This document shows positions 1 to 9,040 of a stretch of DNA of 25,000 bases, piece by piece; within the stretch, counting starts at the first letter, position 1; the number at the start of each line of letters is the position of its first letter. The notes under the pieces are model-generated. The model searched no databases. It saw only the letters and a list, made by a program, of their open reading frames with translations, and was not told the DNA's origin. The position numbers were made by a program, and so were the translations under genes. The DNA comes from Chromera velia (taxonomy: Eukaryota > Sar > Chromeraceae). The stretch is taken from the NCBI GenBank assembly GCA_018398765.1, contig JAHBMJ010005871.1:1-25000 (forward strand), written 5' to 3'.

Positions 1-99
1 GTACAGTGAAGACAATTGCAGTGAAGCATTTGAGTCTCTTTCGAAAGAGAGTCCACGATGCGGTCACTGAGGTGGAGGCGTGGGATGCGTTTCTTTTTT

Positions 100-135
<36 letters not shown>

Positions 136-523
136 TTCTTTCTTTCTTTCGTTTTTTCTTTCTTTCGTTTTTTCTTTCTTTCGTTTTTTCTTTCTTTCGT
201 TCGTTCTTTCTTTCTTTCTTTCTTTCCTTCCTTCTTTCTTTCTTTCTTTTCTTTGTTTGCGCTCTCTCCGCATGTGTGTCTGCAGCTGCACAGGTGTACG
301 TTCTGGGGGGGACCAGCAGGGGAAGCGCTCTCTTCCCCCCCCTCCCCCCTGCAGATGCGAAGAAGGGGGAACTACCCATGCCCAACCTCTCTGTCTGCAC
401 AATTCTGAACGCTTTTTTTTTCTTTCTTTCGGATATCCTCCAAAAAAGAGAAGAAAAAAAGAAAAGCAGCAGCAGCAGCAGTGCAGCTTCTAGTAGCGGG
501 GAGGTAGCAGACAGACAGGAGGA
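1..523 (+). pseudogene. Rearranged partial copy of the nucleotidyltransferase gene at 3565-7194
   Basis: Bases 1-87 match the minus strand of 4274-4188 with no difference I can see. They encode the same stretch (KTIAVKHLSLFRKRV... ending VEAWD). Bases about 245-523 match the minus strand of about 4980-4700 with a few substitutions. This second piece includes a pyrimidine-rich intron end, a CAG acceptor and the start of the last exon (GELPMPNLSVCTI, then a Ser run). In the parent gene the second piece comes first, so the order here is swapped and a CTTT microsatellite (about 90-250) sits at the joint. A head-to-tail partial duplication seen at its junction would give this order; an assembly misjoin would too. 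The copy loses similarity at about 523, before unrelated AT-rich DNA. Open frames through it are inherited from the parent or come from the microsatellite, and it is unlikely to be a working gene. Confidence 0.85.
88..250. repeat. CTTT/GTTTT microsatellite
   Basis: This is a nearly pure run of CTTT units, with interspersed CGTTTTTT variants, between the two pieces of the duplicated gene. Long ORFs rich in Phe, Leu and Ser (plus) or Lys, Glu and Arg (minus) arise only from the repeat. The parent gene has a short CTTT-like tract at the matching intron position (about 4965-4985, minus), so the array may have expanded from it. Confidence 0.9.
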
Positions 524-544
524 CGATGGTTTCAACTTATAAAT

Positions 545-577
545 TTCGATCCGGTTAAGTCCGAGTCACCTGATCAT
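545..577 (+). repeat. 33-bp inverted-repeat arm, left copy
   Basis: The sequence TTCGATCCGGTT-A-AGTCCGAGTCACCTGAT-C-AT recurs in reverse complement at 20999-21031 with two differences (A/C and C/A). It sits where the duplicated gene fragment ends and AT-rich DNA begins. The matching copy sits where AT-rich DNA ends and the downstream flank of the ankyrin gene begins. I see no target-site duplication outside the two copies (ataaa versus gccat). Confidence 0.85.
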
Positions 578-1065
578 TCTTTAAGGTTGCATCATTCTTT
601 AATGGTTTTTTTATCTTTGTAAAAAAATTGTGATGAGATGGTTAATAGGATGATACCTTTAAAAAAAGGCGGCTAGAGAATTTATAAAATTTAATGAAGT
701 TAAGTTAATTTAAATGATTTCACTGTAGTAAATTAATTTAAGTGATCCTATGCATTGAATTTAAGTAGTGTTACAGTGCATTTTGAACCTGAATTTATTA
801 GTAAATTTATATTTAAATTCATTTTAAATGAATTTAAAAATGTAAATTTATTTTAATCTAAGCCTTTTTTTTAGTGCGATGCATGTTTCGATCTATGCAT
901 GCACTTCAAATGAATTTGGACGAATTTCAATAGATTTGAATTCAACATTAATTTGCCCTGCAAGGAATACTTTTAAAATGCTAAAAAAAATCTCAGAGAA
1001 GTTCTAGAAAACTTGGCTGCGCACCTAGCTGCGCACTAAAGATTTCCCGCAAATATAATCCTGTT
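578..1065. other. AT-rich non-coding stretch
   Basis: The stretch is strongly AT-rich with repeated TTTAAAT, AATTTA and TTAATTTAA words and no convincing ORF. It contains ATGCATG words near 880-905 and two near-identical GCTGCGCAC words around 1015-1038. No gene, RNA or element was recognised. Confidence 0.6.
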
Positions 1066-1260
1066 GCGAATAGGGGGGTGGGCGGGAGACCCCGGGGAAA
1101 TCCGGGGAAGGACAATTGCGAAATGCTTAGTTATTTCGCGGCGGCGGCAGCGGTCAGTGCGCTTTCAGCGCACCGGCCGAGATGGCCTTGTCGGATTAAA
1201 AACTTACTAGTGTCAGGGGGCTACCGTGATTCCGACCGTGTGTGTCACTGAGTGACGTGA
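1066..1260. other. GC-rich structured island in AT-rich DNA
   Basis: Composition switches abruptly to GC-rich. Visible inverted repeats are CCCCGGGG near 1090, the hairpin GTGCGC-TTTCA-GCGCAC at 1157-1173, GGCC-gagat-GGCC just after it, and GTCACT-G-AGTGAC near 1246-1258. There is no ORF of note. It could be a structured RNA, the end of a transposon or a decayed repeat; the sequence does not decide. Confidence 0.35.
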
Positions 1261-1755
1261 AACATCTTGAACTGTTCTGTAATCTGGTCATAGTTGCCTT
1301 TCGCATTCTTTAGCCATGCAAAGTGCAGCTCTTTGGCATATTGGTGTGTGTTTCAATACCAGAGTGCATGAATGGGAAAGGACCAACTCAAAGCACATGC
1401 TTGAGTGAATGCATAGAGGAGTTGAGGATATGATTGCGTGGCAAACTGCGTGATTGAAGGATCACAGGCCGCTATGCGGCTCTGCATGGCAATGAGGATT
1501 GAATCACGATTTTATCACTTCAACATCAACCCCCCAGTCCCTCCTTCTTCTCGTTCACTATATCCTCCTTTTTCTCTCCCTCTCGTCTTCTTCCTTGCGT
1601 TCGCCATCGTCATTTTTATTTCCATCCCTGATGTCCCTTCCACAGTCGTCGTCCATGTCCTCTTCGTCCGCCTCTCAGTCGTCTCAGCAGTCAAACGATT
1701 CGAACTCAAAAGAGATTTTCGAATTTTCTCTCTCGCTGCCTCTGTTTCTCTTCCT
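1261..1755. other. Intergenic sequence, no gene recognised
   Basis: A mixed-composition stretch turns pyrimidine-rich after about 1530. Open frames here are Ser/Leu/Phe-rich and have no domain. Nothing further can be supported. Confidence 0.5.
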
Positions 1756-1960
1756 CTTTTCTGTTTCTCTCCGTCTCCTTGTCTGTCTGCCTGCCTGTCT
1801 GTCTGTCTGTCTGTCTTTCTCTCCTCCTCCTCCTCCCACCTCCCACTCATTTACCCACTAACCCTCAGCCTCTTGATTACTTATGATTTCTTTCCCCTCC
1901 CCTTCCCTTTCTTCTCCCCAAGGTATTTGGCGGCGTCACGCTGCAAGGGATCGAAAACGA
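1756..1960. repeat. Pyrimidine-rich tract with CTGT/CCTG microsatellite
   Basis: A run of CTGT and CCTG tetramers at about 1780-1815 lies in a C/T-rich stretch of TCTC, TCCTCC and CCCTTCCC. ORFs across it reflect composition, not protein coding. Confidence 0.75.
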
Positions 1961-1969
1961 CATGTGCAA

Positions 1970-2103
1970 GTCCACACACACAAACGCAATTACACACACG
2001 CACACACGCACACACGCACACACACACGCACACACACACACGCACACACACACACGTACACACACACGCACACACACGCACACGCACACACACACGCACA
2101 CGG
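1970..2103. repeat. (CA)n microsatellite with CACACG variants
   Basis: A dinucleotide CA array is broken regularly by CG or TA, giving ACACACGCAC units. It produces His/Thr ORFs on plus and Cys/Val ORFs on minus in several frames at once, the signature of repeat-driven open frames. Confidence 0.95.
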
Positions 2104-2375
2104 CTTAGCACAGAGAGACCAAGGTTTCTTTTCCTTCCCTTTCTTCCTTGTATCCTTCGCTCTTCAGTTTGAAAATTCTCTCTTTCTTACTCTCCCTTTC
2201 CCTCCTCTTTTCATTGATGCGTTTCCCTAAGCGGGACCCTCAGAGACGTACAGCCTTGCATGCATTTCCTTGCCGGGTCTCTCTTTCCTCATTGTACATA
2301 TTGTGTAAGATATACATATAAGCAAATGGAGTCCCCTCTCACGCATGCATTCCGTCTTGGTCCCGCCTCCGCGAC

Positions 2376-2585
2376 TCAGCAAAGCAATCGGTACATGCAT
2401 TCACTCTCGTCCAAAATGATAGACTTATTCATTTTGTCGATGAATGCACGTGCTCGAAGGCTGACCTCTTGCTGCTTATCCGGCTTAGTCAGGGTCGACT
2501 GCCGATTCAGGGAGAGCGAGACGGCGACAGAATACAGAGACAGAAAACCGACCAAACAAAGAAGAAACGATTTGCTGGACTTCAT
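2376..2585 (-). CDS. Small putative secreted protein, or first exon of one
   Basis: This reads as a 69-residue ORF starting MKSSKSFLLCLVGFLSLYSV. It has a short basic N-region, a hydrophobic core at about residues 6-25 and small residues (AVS) before a polar region, the layout of a secretory signal peptide. The rest is polar and charged (RQSTLTKPDKQQ, then a segment ending ILDESECMYRLLC) with no known domain. The frame stays open upstream of this ATG to 2768, but that part is Pro/Arg-rich and lacks the signal-like start, so I prefer the ATG at 2585. A GTACCG donor lies just before the stop, so the ORF may be exon 1 of a longer gene; I could not find a matching next exon. In algae with complex plastids such a leader can also be the first part of a plastid-targeting signal. 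No homologue recognised. Confidence 0.35.
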   Translation of the reverse strand: MKSSKSFLLCLVGFLSLYSVAVSLSLNRQSTLTKPDKQQEVSLRARAFIDKMNKSIILDESECMYRLLC

Positions 2586-2589
2586 GTTT

Positions 2590-3300
2590 TTCGATGGAGG
2601 TGAGTAATCGAATAAGCTGGTGTGAGAGAGACGAGACGGCTGAGCTTGTTGGGGTCTAACCGGATCGGGACGTACAGGCGTCGACAGGCGTCTGCTTGCG
2701 TGGGTTTTCTTTGGTGTCTTCGCTGAATGAAAACAAATTCGACAAGCCACGCAGAAGACGGTGGGCAAGTGGCGAGGCCGGAAAGATCCAGGATCGAATG
2801 GACGACCATTAATTAATCGAGTTCATCACTTCCATGCATGCGCATGCAACATTTTTTTTTTTTTCAAGTCAAAGTTTCATAATTAATGTTTCATACACGA
2901 GAGTGGGCGCGCATCGCGCGCCGAGGTATTTCGGATTCGTTATACTGCGTACGAACGGTGTATAGGCAGAAGTACGTACACAAACTTTGTGTTTTGTCAT
3001 TATTATGGTGCAAGTCCCAATTTACAGAATTTTACGCAAGTGGAATCACGACATAAGTCGGGAGAAAACTGGACTATACTATAGTAGGATAGGACATCGT
3101 TTTTCTTTAAAGCAAGTTTTGTTCTTCGCGCATACTTGCGCGCACCAGGGTGACTGCTAGTGATGGAAAAGTTTGCGGACAAGTTAGAGTTTCGCACTCA
3201 AAAATAAGAAATTCAGTCAGAGATTCATTCGGTGCAAAAATTGCAGCAAAATAATCAAATCAAAATCAGTCAAACATGGGTGATGAGTAGATAAGGCAGT
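2590..3300. other. Intergenic, with a CG-rich hairpin
   Basis: No gene recognised. The stretch holds a poly-T run near 2851-2863, ATGCATGCGCATGC near 2835, and a perfect hairpin GGCGCGC-ATC-GCGCGCC at 2906-2922. A 64-residue minus ORF at 3003-3197 has no coding signature I trust. Confidence 0.5.
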
Positions 3301-3301
3301 T

Positions 3302-3562
3302 TTATAGTAAAGTGGGTGCGTTTCTGTAATTAAAAGTTATAATGGTTAGGAGCCTTCCATCTGTGCACTCGCCTTTTTCGATGGTGCAAACCGTTCCCCG
3401 GCAGTGGACCTCGGGACAAACCTGAAACATATATCATAATCCTTATCCTATGCAAAAACATTTTTAAATAAATTATAATTATATTATATGTGACAAACAT
3501 CATTTCAAATCTTTAGCAACATCTAGCAGTCAGACCTGATACACCTTTGTATCTGGTTGCAT
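3302..3562 (-). CDS. Possible two-exon Cys-rich mini-protein
   Basis: Exon 1 (3562-3536) encodes MQPDTKVYQ and ends CAG|GTCTGA. Exon 2 (3421-3302) starts after a good acceptor (ATATGTTTCAG|G) and encodes VCPEVHCRGTVCTIEKGECT followed by a short tail and stop. Both junctions are phase 0. The joined product has 48 residues with a C-x4-C-x4-C-x6-C spacing, like small disulfide modules of secreted proteins, but no family can be named. The ATG starts 2 nt after the stop of the large nucleotidyltransferase ORF on the same strand. It might therefore be a downstream cistron, an alternative 3' exon of that gene or a leftover exon. No signal peptide is visible. The splice-site quality and Cys spacing are the only support. 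Confidence 0.35.
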
Positions 3563-3564
3563 GT

Positions 3565-5081
3565 TCACTTCTTTTTGTTCTTCCGGTTGTTGCCCTTGAA
3601 GCTAGCCTTCACGTAGGTGCCTTGTCCTAAAGGTCGAGGCGGGAATGCAAAGAGGGGAGCATTCTTTCCCATCTGCCCCTGCGCAGCAGCCATAGGCAAG
3701 ACAGAGGACGACGAAGAGGAAGAAGAGCTCGAAGATTGCATCAGCGCGGGGCGGACAGACTGACCGACCCCTTGCGTACCGATCGGTTGCCCTCCCATTC
3801 CCAGTCCCCCCCTGCCCTGCCACCCGGGAAAAGCAGCATTGGCAGACATCAGGGGAACAGTCGGAGAAAAAAAGCTGTTGCCTAGAGACATCGGGTGAAA
3901 GGAAGGCAGCAGGTTTGGCTGTACAGGAAATGGTACTGAGGGGACGGGATTGGGAAGTAGAGGCAAGGCAACGTTCGAAGTGTCGGAGGGCTGACTGTTC
4001 GGGGGATTGGTCAATCGAATTGATTTGGACGCAGCATCCGAGGAGGCCGATGCCTCCTCTTCCTCTTCTCTCACCGACTTTTTACTTAGACTTGACATTC
4101 TTGCATTCGTTAGGGTTTCAATCTGCCGCTGCATCCAAAAATCACGCAACTCTCTTTCTTGTTCTCCTTCTTCTTTCTCGCAATGAACATCCCACGCCTC
4201 CACCTCAGTGACCGCATCGTGGACTCTCTTTCGAAAGAGACTCAAATGCTTCACTGCAATTGTCTTCACTGTACCTTCCCACTCCAACGCAACCAGGGCA
4301 CGACCTGCCGCCTTTCTCAATGTCTCTTTGGTCTGCCACTCTCCCTCAAGACCCTCCAAGCTGAGGGTCGAGAACGGTCTCCACACAGAGGCCTCATCAT
4401 CTGTCTCGGAGAGACGCAGAGAAAGCAGTAGAGGGTCCTCTTCGTCTTCTCCTTCTCCCTCTCTGTCTCTCTGTCCCTCTACGAAACTTTCGGCATCACT
4501 GTCGGCATCTGATGATGCACCCTCTCTTTCTCCTTCTCTGTCTCCTCCAGTACTCAACGGAGTCTCGCTCCCTCTTCCTCTTCCTGCGTCTCCGTCTCTC
4601 CCGACAGAATCGTCTCTGCTCTCACTTTGCTCTGCCGTTCTTTCCCCCCCCTCAACTCTCTTTTCATGCCCCTCATCACTGCCTCCCTCCGCCTCCCTTT
4701 CCTCCTGTCTGTCTGCCACCTCCCCGCTACTAGAAGCTGCTGCACTACTGCTGCTGCTGCTTTTCTTCTTTTCTTCCCGTTTTTGGAGGATATCAGAGAG
4801 AAAGAAAAAAAAAGCGTTCAGAATTGTGCAGACAGAGAGGTTCGGCATGGGCAGTTCCCCCTTCTTCGCATCTACAGAGGGTAGGGGGGGGAAGAGAGCG
4901 CTTCCCCTGCTGGTCCCTCCCAGAACGTAAACCTGTGCAGCTGCAGACACACATGCATGCGGCGAGAGCGCAAAGAAAGAAAAACAGAGAGAGAGGAGAT
5001 GGATGCATGCGTGGAGCGGAGAATCTGACAAGAATCAATTCGGGGGCAGGTCCTGAGAGAAAAGGGCGAAAAAGTGAGGAA

Positions 5082-5126
<45 letters not shown>

Positions 5127-7194
5127 GTCTTCAGGCTGAATCCCCGTCCGTGTCAGGGACATTCGAGAGTCTGAAAGCTTTGTGTGAGATGTTCTTTCTG
5201 GAGACTCACATCACTGTGGGGGGAAAAAGGAAAGGAACAAATTTCTCTGCTGCGAAATATGCAATCGGGCATAAGCCACACATTTTTTGTGCCAAAAAAG
5301 CGGCGAGCAACTTTTTGGGCACTCGTATCACCCCAGTCTTTCTCCCTTCTGCCCCCCCCCTTCCCTTCTACCTGCTTTTCATTCCACCCTCTCCCTCGAT
5401 CCTTCCACTGTACGTCCCCATAGTCAGAGAGGAAAAGAGGATGATGTCGGATGAACTTAAATTGCAGCAGACATGCAGACTTCTTTTGAACTGCGCCGGG
5501 GAAAATAGCGAACTGCCTCGCTCGACTCACTGACTGCTCCTCATCCCCCTCCTTTTCCTTCCTTCCCGTCATCTGACCTGCTCTCTGCTTCATTGCGACC
5601 AGAGCGGCAGGATCACATGGGAGCACACCTGCATAGAGGCAGGCATTCACAGGGACCCACCGAGCATTTTGTCCATCCTGCTTTATTGAGTTGATGGATG
5701 CAGCGAATCTGCATGATGCACGGCTAAGCGTCCAAACTCCTTCCTTCAAGAGAGCCGGCGAGGAAAGTAATTGGAAGGAGAATCACTTCAGAAGTGGGTC
5801 TGCCTCCAGGACCCTGGCACCCATTGAGTGCGATTGGTTGAACGAACAGCCGAGTGGGAGGGAGGGAATGTAAGGAAGTCACTAGGAAAGCAAAGGGCGA
5901 CGAGAGGGAAAGAGGACAGAATGGAGCAAAACAGCTGAGACGATAAGACATGCACCCAATTAGGAAGACGAGGGAGGACTAGAAAAGAAAGGTAGGGAGG
6001 GACCCACGGTCTGACTCGACCCAAAAGTGATCGAGAGACCGAATTCATGAGGAACAAGAATAACAGGGAAATGAGAAGAAAAGCAAGAGAACAAAGAGCT
6101 TTCCGAAATGAATCTATACTCCTGGCTGACTCCTGACTGACCCATGTCTTGCAGGAAGATGACAGTGAGAACACTCCAGACGAAACCGCTAAACATGCCG
6201 TCACTCGACCTTGTCAGTCCAGCCGCCCTTGCCCAGAGCTTCACTGCCAGAATCACTTTCCGATCCGATCCTCGAGGGAAACCAAATCACGGAGGAACAC
6301 CGTGTTCGTGACCGCCTTGATGTCAAACAGGGATACATTCAGGCGCAGTCGTTTCTCAACGCCCATATCATCCCACCAGACAAATTGCGCTACAAGCACG
6401 GGACAACCCGCAAATATTCTCGTGTCCACGTCCTTGTCGCGCTTTTCCTTCCCCGATTTCGCCCTCTGTGCCAACCGATACCCCCCACATGCATTCTTTT
6501 TACAAAGGGCCTTAGCGAGAAAGAGGATGGCTGAGACAGACAACACCCTATCAGACACCTCATACTCATTTGTTGAGGTCAAATCAAGGGCTGCCTGTGC
6601 GTCCATCCTCCATGCTCTGGCCATCACCCTTCTGCCCCAAAAGATCACTCGGTGTCGGGTTTGCGGTTGCTGTTGCAATGCTTTTGCTGCATCTTTCTGC
6701 ATTCGTTTCACCGCCCTTTCTTGAAAAGCCCTCTTCGTGTTGCCATACAAACAGAGGACTAGGTCAACATCAGAATCTCCGATACACAAACCGCTGACAG
6801 ATGACCCATGGAAGCGACACACCACATCTTCCCCCAACTCTGTTTTCACGAAGTCATCCAAGAAAGAGTCAACTAAATGCCGATACGCATCCTTCTCTGC
6901 AACAGACTTCTCTTGCTGCTTCAAGAAGAGAGTGAAGCGGTCCTCTGCCCATTTTGACTGGGCAGGGCCGAAGGAATCGAATCGCTCCATGTACTTCGAC
7001 TGCAACACAGACTTCCACTTCTCAGTCTGACTCCTAAGCGCAAGCTGTCCCAGTCTGGTGATCTCCTCCTCCGTGTACCAATTTGTTGACCTCAACAAGG
7101 CCTTGTATGTCATATGCGACCCCTCTATGTCCTTCACGTTCCACCCGTCCCACTCCGGAAAGTCCTTCGAGGGAGGGTCATCTTGGCTGCTCAT
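3565..7194 (-). CDS. Cid1/TUT-like terminal nucleotidyltransferase (non-canonical poly(A)/poly(U) polymerase)
   Basis: My model has exon 1 at 7194-6131, exon 2 at 5677-5578 and exon 3 at 4871-3565. Junction phases agree (0, then 1), giving about 823 residues. Exon 1 carries the Pol-beta-type fold: FHGSSVSGLCIGDSDVDLVL at about residues 128-147 is the G-S...D-x-D metal site (D142, D144), and KRLRLNVSLFDIKAVTNT is the third-strand region. FSGFVWSVLTVIFLQ matches the central-domain helix of Cid1 enzymes, and GELPMPNLS in exon 3 sits where a Pro-rich motif follows it. Exon 3 then carries a Ser run, a long acidic stretch, a Pro/Gly-rich tail and a Lys-rich end. Family members add A or U to RNA 3' ends. 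Two oddities: the third catalytic Asp appears to be Asn286, and one base seems missing near 6250, between SLEDRIGK and VILAVKLWAR. The exon 1/2 donor is the weakest part of the model. Confidence 0.7.
4872..5577 (-). other. Putative intron 2 of the nucleotidyltransferase gene, with (GA)n tract
   Basis: It is bounded by CAG|GTCAGA at 5578/5577 and by a pyrimidine-rich CCCTCTGTAG|AT at 4872/4871. It contains a GA/CT dinucleotide array at about 5087-5121. The frame stays open in parts, so an extra exon inside cannot be excluded. The pyrimidine tract and acceptor are conserved in the copy at the left edge of the window (there CCCCCCTGCAG|AT), which supports this acceptor. Confidence 0.5.
5678..6130 (-). 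other. Putative intron 1 of the nucleotidyltransferase gene
   Basis: Protein similarity to the Cid1 family stops shortly after VIFLQDMG. A run of possible donors (GG|GTCAGT, GA|GTCAGC, GA|GTATAG) follows. The next coding-looking segment begins after AAAGCAG at 5678. I chose GA|GTCAGC at 6131/6130 because it keeps phase 0. The sequence between has no domain. Confidence 0.45.
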
Positions 7195-7690
7195 CTCCTT
7201 CTCTTCTCAACTGAGCATCGGAGATGCCAGCGTCATGGTGCTTGAGAGAAACGCAAAGTCTGTTAAAGAGGCTCCGACCGCGCAAAAAATGCCGTCTATA
7301 CGCCGGTAGACCGTACAAGGTTTCTCGCTAAAGCACGAGAACCGAATGGCTTATCATACTGTGGCACATATATGTTCTGGGAAGAGAAAGGAAGAGTCGG
7401 AGCTATGGCCCGGAAAGCGAAGCTGAGAGGGCACTTAACAAAAAATACACCCCCCAGACCACACGGATGGCTGCGTCCGACGTTTACAGGAAGATCTGAC
7501 GCACGCCAAGCTCGGCCCCGGAAAGACAATTCAGCTGAGGAGGCACTTTCCAAATTTAAAGCAGGGGCAACAAGAATAAATTTCGCTTGCCGGGCCATTC
7601 GCACGGAGTGCATCAGATATATATGGGATGGTACATCCAATTTCGCGGCGACCCATGCAGCTATGCATGCAGCTGACCGATAGCTAATTG
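7195..7690. other. Upstream region of the nucleotidyltransferase gene
   Basis: The likely promoter region of the minus-strand gene. It has ATGCAGCTATGCATGCAGCTG near 7655-7675, an extended TGCATGCA palindrome about 470 bp upstream of the start codon. A plus-strand ORF at 7372-7683 is basic and has no domain; I do not call it a gene. Confidence 0.4.
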
Positions 7691-7694
7691 ATGC

Positions 7695-7731
7695 AATAGT
7701 TTATAGTTTGGTCGGGATACGCCTGTGCGCC
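7695..7731 (+). repeat. 37-bp dispersed repeat, copy 1
   Basis: AATAGTTTATAGTTTGGTCG followed by GG-ATACGCCTGTGCGCC recurs at 17983-18020 in the same orientation with about two differences. The flanks are unrelated. Confidence 0.75.
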
Positions 7732-7978
7732 AGGTACGCCAAACATGGCCAGCCCCCCCACTAGTATGTATGGTTAGTGTTGGTCTGCTTTGTGGCGTTA
7801 TCTAGTGAGGTCCTAGATAAAAAACCCGCACAAGCATGCAGACTCGCGTCTATAGGAAAAACAGGCCTAAACGCCATCAAAACGCTCCGGCGGCATTGAT
7901 AATCTGCATGTCGATTGTCAGGCGCCGCCCTGCATAGAGGAGACCAACTAAAAGCGGTTGACCAGCTTTGATCAACCC
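7732..7978. other. Intergenic, no gene recognised
   Basis: Mixed composition with short palindromic stretches and no convincing ORF. Its right border is the start of a dispersed repeat copy. Confidence 0.5.
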
Positions 7979-8223
7979 TGTAGCATTGTGAAGGTCTGAC
8001 AAGCAGTTGTGTCAGGATAAAATGAAGTACGCGCGCATAACGTACGTATGGCGCATGCATACATGCTGCATGGCCGGGAATTAATTGTGCAGCATGCAGT
8101 CTCTATGAAGACATCCGTTGTTTGTCTTACAGAACAGAAATAGCAGAACTACCCATGCATGACAGAACCTTTATCCGTATGTAGGAGCTGATCCTACGAC
8201 TAGCTAAGGGCCTACATCCCTAT
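7979..8223 (+). repeat. ~245-bp dispersed repeat, copy 1
   Basis: This segment matches 13966-14213 in direct orientation at roughly 93-95% by eye, with abrupt loss of similarity at both ends. It starts TGTAGCATT and ends CCTACATCCCTA, so the ends carry a short inverted TGTAG/CTACA. It contains ATGCATG-type palindromes and AATTAATTGTGCAGCATGCA. There is no ORF. It could be a MITE-like element or a solo terminal repeat; no target-site duplication is visible. Confidence 0.85.
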
Positions 8224-8414
8224 ATGGTAGCAGAGCATACGATCCAGCCTCAGTGGGTTCGTGCGCTCTCTTCGGATTGATTGTTCGAACAGCCTTTCGC
8301 GCTGTAGTCACATTGCTCGTCGATTGAGCTTTGCACGCGGTCACTGTAGGAAGTCCAATTCAGTAGAAGCCACCTTTTTCAGAGCCCTTTAAATTTCTTT
8401 GTCAGTTGGCAGTC
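8224..8414. other. Intergenic between repeat copy and interrupted ORF
   Basis: No feature recognised; possibly the upstream region of the plus-strand ORF that begins at 8415. Confidence 0.4.
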
Positions 8415-8749
8415 ATGTCGGTAGTAGAACGGTTCGGGAATTTTATTCTGTTACTCGAGGCTCTTGACCAGTTCAAGAACATCCTCATCCTTCACATCCA
8501 GAAGAACGGTTAAGCCCTCCTAGCAGAAGGGAGAACACTCGCAGAGAATCTTGTGCAGGCTGCAGGTGGGTCTTCCACAGCCGCCCCTTCAGGAAAGAGG
8601 AATCCGCAGTCACCTTTGAGAAGATCCCCTGCCGATACAGAGGGAATTTTGAAGAAGTCGAAGACCCGAAGAAGTCAGAAGTTGACCGCTGAAGCCTGGG
8701 CCTACAAACAAGCAAGCGGCTCAGTAGACAGCAGCACAAAGAAGTAAAA
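8415..8749 (+). pseudogene. Short interrupted ORF, unassigned, possibly part of a mobile element
   Basis: A plus-strand reading frame starts MSVVERFGNFILLLEALDQF with an amphipathic, helix-like character and carries on in the same frame into a Ser/Lys/Arg-rich part (GKRNPQSPLRR; LKKSKTRRSQKLTAEAWAYK). It is interrupted, so it is probably decayed. An acidic/hydrophobic start followed by a basic tail suggests a nucleic-acid-binding structural protein, but no family can be named. It ends 11 bp before the left inverted repeat of the element at 8760-12121, which may have inserted beside or into it. Confidence 0.35.
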
Positions 8750-8759
8750 GACACCTTCC

Positions 8760-8952
8760 GCATCCCAGTACCCTGGCGGGCACTTTGTCTACACTTTTTC
8801 CTATGGGACCACTGTTTCAGAAAAAATCCAGATTTTTGGTGGGCCCACCCCGGTGTGGTATGCCGGAACCAATGGGTGTTTCTGAGTTCGTTTGGACCCA
8901 AACTAAGATTCCTTGGTCGCTGGGACCATACCTTTCATGACCCGGTCGGGGC
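8760..8952 (+). repeat. Left terminal inverted repeat of the 8760-12121 element
   Basis: This is the reverse complement of 11939-12121, including ACTTTGTCTACACTTTTT, GTGGGCCCACCCCGG, GTGTTTCTGAGT and TTTGGACCCAAACTAAGATT. The divergence suggests an insertion that is not recent. Confidence 0.85.
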
Positions 8953-9040
8953 AGGCCTAAAAGGGTCGCTCAGAGGCCTATTGTGCGCCGCCACATATGT
9001 CTGGGGTGTCTTCATTGTGAACAAGCCTGATGGGATCTGC

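Noticed and set aside
58-408. Phe/Leu/Ser-rich plus ORFs and a Lys/Glu/Arg-rich minus ORF near the left edge
   Set aside because: They are driven by the CTTT array; the true content is the rearranged gene fragment.
1438-2172. 244-residue plus ORF
   Set aside because: It runs through pyrimidine-rich, CTGT and CA repeats and has no domain or plausible coding composition.
4208-4930. 240-residue plus ORF antisense to the nucleotidyltransferase exon 3
   Set aside because: It is a shadow of the Ser/acidic-rich coding strand opposite, with biased Ser/Leu/Pro content.
7372-7683. 103-residue basic plus ORF divergent from the nucleotidyltransferase gene
   Set aside because: It has no recognisable domain and no splice-linked neighbours and could be chance; left as promoter-region sequence.
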